From assembly GCA_050694215.1 (NCBI GenBank), contig JBOGXB010000073.1, forward strand, positions 1 to 9,800: a DNA stretch of 9,800 bases, in the 5' to 3' direction. Shown here one piece after another: positions 5,311 through 9,800 of this stretch. The stretch comes from JBOGXB01 sp050694215. Lineage in GTDB: Bacteria > Actinomycetota > CADDZG01 > WHSQ01. Position 1 is the first letter of the stretch. Each line of letters begins with the position of its first letter. Under the pieces are notes generated by a model. That model was not told the DNA's origin, did no database searches, and saw only the letters and a program-made list of their open reading frames with translations. Position numbers and translations under genes: made by a program.

Positions 5311-5769
5311 TCAGGTCTCTCGCCGCCACTCCCCCGAGCGACCCCCCGACTTCCGTAGGAGATGGACGTCGGTTATCTCTACTCCTCGTTCGACGCCCTT
5401 CACCATGTCGTAGATGGTTAGTGCCGCCACCGAGACGGCCGTGAGTGCCTCCATCTCGACACCGGTGCGCTCGTTGGTCCTCACGCTGGCGATGATGCCG
5501 ATTCCTTCGTCCCGTTCATCGAACGCGACTTCGACGGCCCCCACCGAGATCGGATGACACAGTGGGATCAGCTCGGACGTCTTCTTGGCAGCCATGATGC
5601 CGGCGATCCGAGCGGTCTCGAGAGCGTCTCCCTTTTGCAACCGTCCCTCGGTGATCGCCTCGCGCGTCGAGGGAGCCATGCGCACGAACCCGGAGGCGAC
5701 TGCTTCGCGAGTGGTGACGTCCTTGGCCGTCACGTCGACCATACGAGCGTCGGACTCCGGATGTTTCAT
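5311..5769 (-). CDS. moaC: Cyclic pyranopterin monophosphate synthase MoaC
   Basis: A 152-aa cytoplasmic enzyme that converts the cyclic dihydro-GTP product of MoaA to cyclic pyranopterin monophosphate in molybdenum cofactor synthesis. It aligns by eye with E. coli MoaC along its length: ARMVDVTAK (8-16), K46 in KGD, PLCHP (69-73) with H72, GVEMEALTAVSVAALTIYD (103-121), and D121 and K124 in YDMVKG. These match E. coli K51, H77, D128 and K131. The N-terminus is a few residues shorter than in E. coli. The ATG overlaps the galU stop by four bases (ATGA), so translation is probably coupled. No moaA, moaB or moeA is in the window. Last gene of the GGDEF-galU-moaC unit. Confidence 0.96.
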   Translation of the reverse strand: MKHPESDARMVDVTAKDVTTREAVASGFVRMAPSTREAITEGRLQKGDALETARIAGIMAAKKTSELIPLCHPISVGAVEVAFDERDEGIGIIASVRTNERTGVEMEALTAVSVAALTIYDMVKGVERGVEITDVHLLRKSGGRSGEWRRET

Positions 5770-6653
5770 CGCTCGAGATGGGAGACGAGCTCTCGCAAGT
5801 GCGCCATTAGCTCGTCCCGAAGATCATCGCGTCTGAGTGCGAGCTCGATCGTTGCCTTCAGGAAGTCGATCTTCTTGCCGACGTCGAGGACCGGGCCCTC
5901 GTGGACGTAGGCGAAGATTGCCTCCTTCTCAGCCAGTAGCTGGACCCCATCGGTCAGCTGGATCTCATCCCCGACGCCCGGCTCGGTCCTCTCGATCGCA
6001 TCGAAGATCCCCGGAGTGAACAGGTAGCGGCCTCTGGACGCGAGGTTGGACGGAGCATCCGCAACTGCCGGCTTCTCCACAATCCCCTGGATGCGAGCGT
6101 AATCGCCCACCATCTCCTCGATATAGACAATGCCGTACGAGGGGATGTCTTCCTTCGGGACCTCCTGGACGGCGAGAACGCTTCCTCCGGTGCTCTCGTG
6201 GATCTCGATCATCCGCCCGATGAGCGGGTCTTCGTCGCCTTCAGGTTCCGGAACGATCTCGTCGCCGACCATAACGACGAATGGCTGGTCGCCGACGTGT
6301 TCCCTCGCCATCAGCACGGCATGTCCGAATCCCAGAGGTTGTTGCTGCCGCACGTAGTGGAGACTCGCCAGCCCTGCAACCTCCCTGATCTCCGCGAGCT
6401 GATCCTGTTTGCCCGTCCGCTCGAGATGTTGCTCGAGCTCCGGGGACCGATCGAAGTGGTCCTCGAGCGTCGACTTGCCCCGGCTCGTCACCACGAGCAC
6501 ATCGTCGATCCCCGCGCGCTTTGCCTCTTCGACGACGTATTGGATCGCCGGCTTGTCGATAACCGCCAGCATCTCTTTCGGTTGGGATTTCGTCGCGGGG
6601 AGGAACCGTGTTCCTAGCCCCGCGGCGGGAATCACTGCCTTTCTTATGGTCAC
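5766..6653 (-). CDS. galU: UTP-glucose-1-phosphate uridylyltransferase GalU
   Basis: A 295-aa enzyme that makes UDP-glucose from UTP and glucose-1-phosphate, the donor for cell-surface glycans, trehalose and glycolipids. The nucleotidyltransferase signature GLGTRFLPATK (12-22) with PKEML (25-29), the QPLGFGHAV loop (105-113), the metal-binding D131 in VMVGDEIV, the IVEKP motif (191-195) and the DEIQLTD motif (229-235) are all present. The GTG start at 6653 has AGGAA seven bases upstream and gives the family beginning TIRKAVIPAAG. Starting further upstream would run into the preceding gene. The gene begins 10 bases after the diguanylate cyclase stop and overlaps moaC by 4 bases, so the three form one transcription unit. 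Confidence 0.97.
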   Translation of the reverse strand: MTIRKAVIPAAGLGTRFLPATKSQPKEMLAVIDKPAIQYVVEEAKRAGIDDVLVVTSRGKSTLEDHFDRSPELEQHLERTGKQDQLAEIREVAGLASLHYVRQQQPLGFGHAVLMAREHVGDQPFVVMVGDEIVPEPEGDEDPLIGRMIEIHESTGGSVLAVQEVPKEDIPSYGIVYIEEMVGDYARIQGIVEKPAVADAPSNLASRGRYLFTPGIFDAIERTEPGVGDEIQLTDGVQLLAEKEAIFAYVHEGPVLDVGKKIDFLKATIELALRRDDLRDELMAHLRELVSHLER

Positions 6654-6663
6654 GCGCGGTTTC

Positions 6664-8688
6664 CTAGCCGGTCTCGCCCGCGTCGGCGATGAGCAAGCCC
6701 TCGGGAGTGGAGACTCGGTCGCGACCGGTCTGCTTTGCTCGATACATCGCGCGATCGGCGGACTCGATGAGCTCCTGGGCAGACCCTCCATGTTGCGGGT
6801 ATGCGGCCACACCTATGGACACCGTGACGTTCAGCAGATGCTCGTCCATTCCGCCGAAAGGTTCGCTCTTCACCGCATCACGGATCTTCTCAGCGGTCGT
6901 GATGGCACCGTCCTCGTCGGTCTCGGAGAGAAGGCAGACGAATTCCTCCCCGCCGTAGCGTGCAAAGGTGTCCACCTCGCGCAACAACGTCGATACTCGA
7001 TGCGAGAACTCAACCAGAATGGCGTCGCCTCGCTGGTGCCCGTAGTTGTCGTTGACGTCCTTGAAGTTGTCGAGGTCCAGCATGAGCACGCTGAAGGGAC
7101 GGTCGAATCGTTGCGCCGTCGCCAGCAACTGTTTGAACTGCATATAGAGATAGCGGCGGTTCCACGTGCCCGTGAGCCCGTCGGTGATGGAGAGCCTTTG
7201 TGCCTCCTCGTGCAGGAGCACGTTCTCGATCGCGACCCCGCCCTGCTCGACGAGGAAGGTCATGGTGTCGAGGTCCTCTCTCTTGAACCTGCGGCCCAGG
7301 TCCCGGCGATAGACGGCCAGGACGCCGATGATCCGATCCTGTGTGTAGAGCGGCACTGCGGCGGCCATGGGGAACGCGGGCTCTTGCCGCGCGTAACGCA
7401 GACCTCCTTCCCATGGAGGCTCGGGGGGCATGACCAGGGGTGTGGCCCTTTCGCCCACGTGCCCGACCATCCCTTCACCTACCTTCAGCCGAGGCATCTC
7501 GTCGACGTTCACTCCCTGCCCGATCGCCGGATAGAGCTCGTCACGGGTTGGCGTGAACCTCCACAGAATGGCGGCATCGGCTTCGACCGCATCCGCCGCG
7601 GTGCTGAGGATCGACTCGATCATCTGGTTCATGTCGTGCGTCGCTCGGAGAGTTTGGCCCGTACGCATGACCGCACGCTGCAGCTGGTCGCGCGAAGACG
7701 ACAGCTGATTGATCGTCTGACGCAACCTGCGGGTCATGTCGCTGAATGCATTTGCTAGCTGGCCCACTTCGTCCTTCGACGAGCGCGCAGGGAACTCGTA
7801 ATCGAAGTAACCCTCCGATACCTGGTTGGCTCCACGGGCGAGCTCCTCCAACGGTTGCGTAATGAGACGAGCCAGGAGATACGCAAGCGCCGTGATCCCG
7901 AGCGTCGCGAGCACTACGAGCACGATGAGGGACGTGAGCACACGGCGCGCCAACGAGTCATGCGCGGCTGTGGGCGTCGACGCGACGATGCTCAGCCCAT
8001 TGGAGAGGTTGACGGCCTCAGCCATGACGGGCTCACCGATCTCCGCATCGAACGTGCCGTCGAAGTCCACGTCGATGCTGGTCGGCCCCGAGAGCGGTTC
8101 GGTCGTGGCGAAGATCGTGCGCCGGTGAGCGAACGAGAGCTCGACGTCGGAACGCGTCGCCGCGACGAGCAGGTCGTCGTCCAGCCAGAATCCACCGATC
8201 ACCACACCCACTCTGCTGCCTCCAACCCGTATCGGGATGTCGGCGGTGCGATAGAAGCCGCGCCCACCCCCCGGCGATGACCCCGCGATGTCGGAGCGCG
8301 TGGGCACCGGCTGTCCGGGTACGAAGGACGATGGATTGGAGGCGAACCCCAGCGGCTCGCCGTCAGGTGTCGATGCCAGGAGGAAGTCGAGGACGCCGGA
8401 GGCCTCAAGCTCGCGCTCGAACAAGGTTTCAATTGCCGGGACGGCCTCTATCTGGAGCATGCGTCCGAGATCGGGCTCGCTCCCCACGGCGGCCCGGGTC
8501 CCTGGCTCCGCTCCCTCGAGCCCACCGTTATATAAGGCCACCGTGGCGTCGAGGGCGGGGTGCAGGGACAGCAGGGCTCGACGATCGATCTCACCAATGA
8601 TGACGCGTTGAACCACGAACCCTGCCGCCGCAAGCGGCAGGACCACGATCAGCACGAAGAAGAGCGTTAGACGCCTCTGTAGGGACAT
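6664..8688 (-). CDS. Membrane-bound HAMP-GAF-GGDEF diguanylate cyclase
   Basis: A 674-aa sensor that should make the second messenger c-di-GMP from two GTP. Order: cytoplasmic RRL, first membrane helix (7-28), an extracytoplasmic region (29-250, dCache/CHASE-like, with ...RVGVVIGGFWLDDDL... near 159-173), second helix (251-274), HAMP (275-327), coiled coil (328-350), GAF domain (355-495), and GGDEF domain (500-662). The catalytic domain looks active: DGLTG (503-507), LDLDNFKDVND (537-547) with metal-binding D538, and the active site GGEEF (579-583). An allosteric inhibitory site RxxD (R570-D573) sits five residues before it, so product feedback is expected. No EAL domain is attached. The ATG is preceded by AGGAAGGG, close to the start. 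It is the first gene of the unit with galU and moaC, divergent from the fmdB-type gene. Confidence 0.95.
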   Translation of the reverse strand: MSLQRRLTLFFVLIVVLPLAAAGFVVQRVIIGEIDRRALLSLHPALDATVALYNGGLEGAEPGTRAAVGSEPDLGRMLQIEAVPAIETLFERELEASGVLDFLLASTPDGEPLGFASNPSSFVPGQPVPTRSDIAGSSPGGGRGFYRTADIPIRVGGSRVGVVIGGFWLDDDLLVAATRSDVELSFAHRRTIFATTEPLSGPTSIDVDFDGTFDAEIGEPVMAEAVNLSNGLSIVASTPTAAHDSLARRVLTSLIVLVVLATLGITALAYLLARLITQPLEELARGANQVSEGYFDYEFPARSSKDEVGQLANAFSDMTRRLRQTINQLSSSRDQLQRAVMRTGQTLRATHDMNQMIESILSTAADAVEADAAILWRFTPTRDELYPAIGQGVNVDEMPRLKVGEGMVGHVGERATPLVMPPEPPWEGGLRYARQEPAFPMAAAVPLYTQDRIIGVLAVYRRDLGRRFKREDLDTMTFLVEQGGVAIENVLLHEEAQRLSITDGLTGTWNRRYLYMQFKQLLATAQRFDRPFSVLMLDLDNFKDVNDNYGHQRGDAILVEFSHRVSTLLREVDTFARYGGEEFVCLLSETDEDGAITTAEKIRDAVKSEPFGGMDEHLLNVTVSIGVAAYPQHGGSAQELIESADRAMYRAKQTGRDRVSTPEGLLIADAGETG

Positions 8689-8792
8689 CCCTTCCTGCTT
8701 CCCCTTTGTTGGAATCTTCGACTCCCCGGGAGACTGACTTTACTCGGGCGGGCGTGGCAGTCCTGCGTGTGAGAGGTGAGAGGATGCCCCCC
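8689..8792. promoter_or_regulatory. Divergent promoter region, GGDEF gene and zinc ribbon gene
   Basis: About 100 bases separate the two divergent starts. Visible elements are ribosome sites at both ends (AAAGGGG and AGGAAGGG on the minus strand; GAGGTGAGAGG on the plus strand) and a near-palindrome CTCCC-C-GGGAG around 8721-8731. A TTTACT at 8738-8743 might be part of a plus-strand -10. No complete -35/-10 pair stands out. Confidence 0.35.
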
Positions 8793-9071
8793 GTGCCCAT
8801 CTACGAGTACGCCTGCACCGCGTGCGGAGAGCGCACCGAGGCGAGGCAGGGATTCGACGACCCTCCCCTCGAGGAATGCCCCCGATGCGGCGGCAGGCTC
8901 AGGAAGCTCTACTCCCCCGTGGGGATCGTGTTCAAAGGCTCGGGCTTCTACTCGACCGACGCGAAGAAGGGCTCGACCAAGCATGCAGAGAAGGCCGAGA
9001 AGAAGGAGTCGAAACCGGCGGACGCGAAGCCTGAGAAGAGCCCGAGCTCGAGCACGGAGAAGCCCGCGTGA
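8793..9071 (+). CDS. FmdB-type zinc ribbon protein
   Basis: A 92-aa protein with an FmdB/CxxC_CxxC_SSSS zinc ribbon. It begins PIYEYACTACG and has two knuckles, C8-x2-C11 and C29-x2-C32, then the family's KLYSPVGIVFKGSGFYSTD (38-56). The tail from about residue 57 is low-complexity Lys/Glu/Ser/Pro and probably disordered. The family was named after a putative regulator of formamidase/amidase genes, but most members have no tested function. I chose GTG 8793 because the family almost always starts M-P-x-Y-E-Y, with AGAGG nine bases upstream. ATG 8784, three codons earlier, has GAGGTG five bases upstream and is a real alternative. Its stop overlaps the next gene's start (GTGA), so the two are probably coupled. 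Confidence 0.9.
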   Translation: MPIYEYACTACGERTEARQGFDDPPLEECPRCGGRLRKLYSPVGIVFKGSGFYSTDAKKGSTKHAEKAEKKESKPADAKPEKSPSSSTEKPA

Positions 9072-9800
9072 CGGCGGAACGACGCCCCGAGATCGGGGTC
9101 TTCGGAGGTTCGGGCTTCTACAGCTTCTTGGACGACGTCGAGGAGTCGTCGATCGAGACGCCCTACGGGAGCCCTTCGGCCCCCGTGGCCATTGGTCACG
9201 TCGAGAATCGCGTCGTCGCCTTCCTCCCCCGCCACGGGGTCAAGCACGAGTTCCCACCCCACAAGATCAACTACCGGGCGAACGCGTGGGCCTTCAAGGA
9301 GCTCGGGGTGTCAAGGGTGATCGGGCCGTGCGCAGCCGGGTCCCTGAACGTCGACGTCAGGCCCGGTGACTTCGTTGTCTCGGATCAACTCGTCGATCGG
9401 ACGACGGGCAGAATCGACACCTTCTACGACGGCCCGCTCACCACTCATATCTCCTACGCGGATCCCTACTGTCCGGACATGCGCCCGCTCGCGATCGAGG
9501 TCGCGAAGGAACAAGGGATCCCAGTGCACGAGCGCGGCACCGTCGTGACCATTCAAGGCCCTCGCTTCTCCACCCGAGCGGAATCCAGGTGGTTCCAGCA
9601 AGCCGGCTGGGAGGTCATCAACATGACGCAGTATCCGGAGGCTTACCTCTGTCGGGAGCTCGAGATGTGCTACCTCAACGTTGCTCTCATCACCGACTAC
9701 GACGTCGGCATCGAGGGAGAGACCGAGGCCGTGTCGCATGAGGAAGTAGTTCGAGTGTTCACGGAGAACAACGACAGGCTGCGCAAGCTGTTGTTCACGC
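9068..9800 (+). CDS. mtnP: S-methyl-5'-thioadenosine phosphorylase, partial
   Basis: The first 244 residues of a purine nucleoside phosphorylase family 2 enzyme; the window ends before the stop, and roughly 20-45 residues are missing judged by family length. It should cleave methylthioadenosine with phosphate to adenine and methylthioribose-1-phosphate. Visible are GVFGGSGFYSF (10-20, phosphate loop), PRHGVKH (54-60, phosphate-binding Arg and His), NYRANAWAFKELG (68-80), CAAGSLN (88-94), DRTTGRIDTFYDG (110-122), VINMTQYPEA (183-192), and ITDYDVG (208-214). The Asp-Tyr-Asp (210-212) corresponds to the adenine-binding aspartates of human MTAP (D220, D222). Methylthioinosine phosphorylases have Asn there, so adenine substrates are favoured. 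The GTG start overlaps the zinc ribbon stop by four bases. Confidence 0.93.
   Translation, partial: MTAERRPEIGVFGGSGFYSFLDDVEESSIETPYGSPSAPVAIGHVENRVVAFLPRHGVKHEFPPHKINYRANAWAFKELGVSRVIGPCAAGSLNVDVRPGDFVVSDQLVDRTTGRIDTFYDGPLTTHISYADPYCPDMRPLAIEVAKEQGIPVHERGTVVTIQGPRFSTRAESRWFQQAGWEVINMTQYPEAYLCRELEMCYLNVALITDYDVGIEGETEAVSHEEVVRVFTENNDRLRKLLFT

Noticed and set aside
5066..5329. 88-residue N-terminal extension of the DUF192 protein
   Set aside because: It covers the opposing 50-aa gene with its strong ribosome site and has no family resemblance.
6654..6812. N-terminal extension of GalU upstream of GTG 6653
   Set aside because: It would overlap the end of the cyclase gene, and the family begins at the GTG with AGGAA seven bases before it.
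6409..7758. Long plus-strand open frame (449 codons) opposite the cyclase and galU genes
   Set aside because: Composition is Arg/His-rich with no family resemblance, and both minus-strand genes have intact motifs over the same bases; typical shadow of high-GC coding DNA.
8938..9120. Repeated word TCGGGCTTCTAC in the zinc ribbon and phosphorylase genes
   Set aside because: Both encode SGFY in unrelated conserved family motifs; the match is coincidental coding convergence.

Overview
The window looks like chromosomal DNA from a high-GC bacterium, most likely a member of the Actinomycetota. The grounds are GTG and TTG starts beside ATG, two starts placed 7-8 bases after a TANNNT -10 element (leaderless style), a SepX/GlpR-like divisome membrane protein, a small KWEY...GWELVQV protein, and galU next to moaC. 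No mobile element, CRISPR array, phage gene or integrase was seen. The lineage is an inference; no rRNA or other marker is present to fix it.

Layout from left to right: (1) 1-376 has no convincing gene; it holds short inverted repeats and a hairpin just after the next gene's stop. (2) 377-1024 (-) is a dihydrofolate reductase/RibD-C-like reductase. (3) 1025-1351 is a 327-base gap with a 19-base-period tandem duplication and a 12-base palindrome. (4) 1352-2583 (-) reads, in transcription order, SepX/GlpR-like membrane protein, translin-family protein, tRNA-Ala(CGC), closely spaced. (5) 2718-4715 (+) is leucyl aminopeptidase PepA, overlapped by a two-TM small membrane protein and followed by a 67-aa unknown protein with its own leaderless-type promoter. 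(6) 4709-5065 (-) is a DUF192 protein whose end overlaps the 67-aa gene tail to tail. (7) 5123-5275 (+) is a 50-aa DUF4177-like protein. (8) 5311-8688 (-) is an apparent operon: membrane diguanylate cyclase (HAMP-GAF-GGDEF), galU, moaC. (9) 8793-9800 (+) is an FmdB-type zinc ribbon gene coupled to an S-methyl-5'-thioadenosine phosphorylase gene cut by the window end.

Functions: most genes are housekeeping (peptide turnover, UDP-glucose supply, molybdenum cofactor, purine/methionine salvage). Three points deserve attention. A bacterial translin-family gene, related to the C3PO nuclease known to act on pre-tRNA fragments in eukaryotes, sits 15 bases upstream of a tRNA gene on the same strand. 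A c-di-GMP synthase lies 10 bases upstream of galU, whose product feeds glycan synthesis. A GlpR-like protein occurs near galU and moaC, but no gephyrin-like MoeA (Glp) gene is found in the window.
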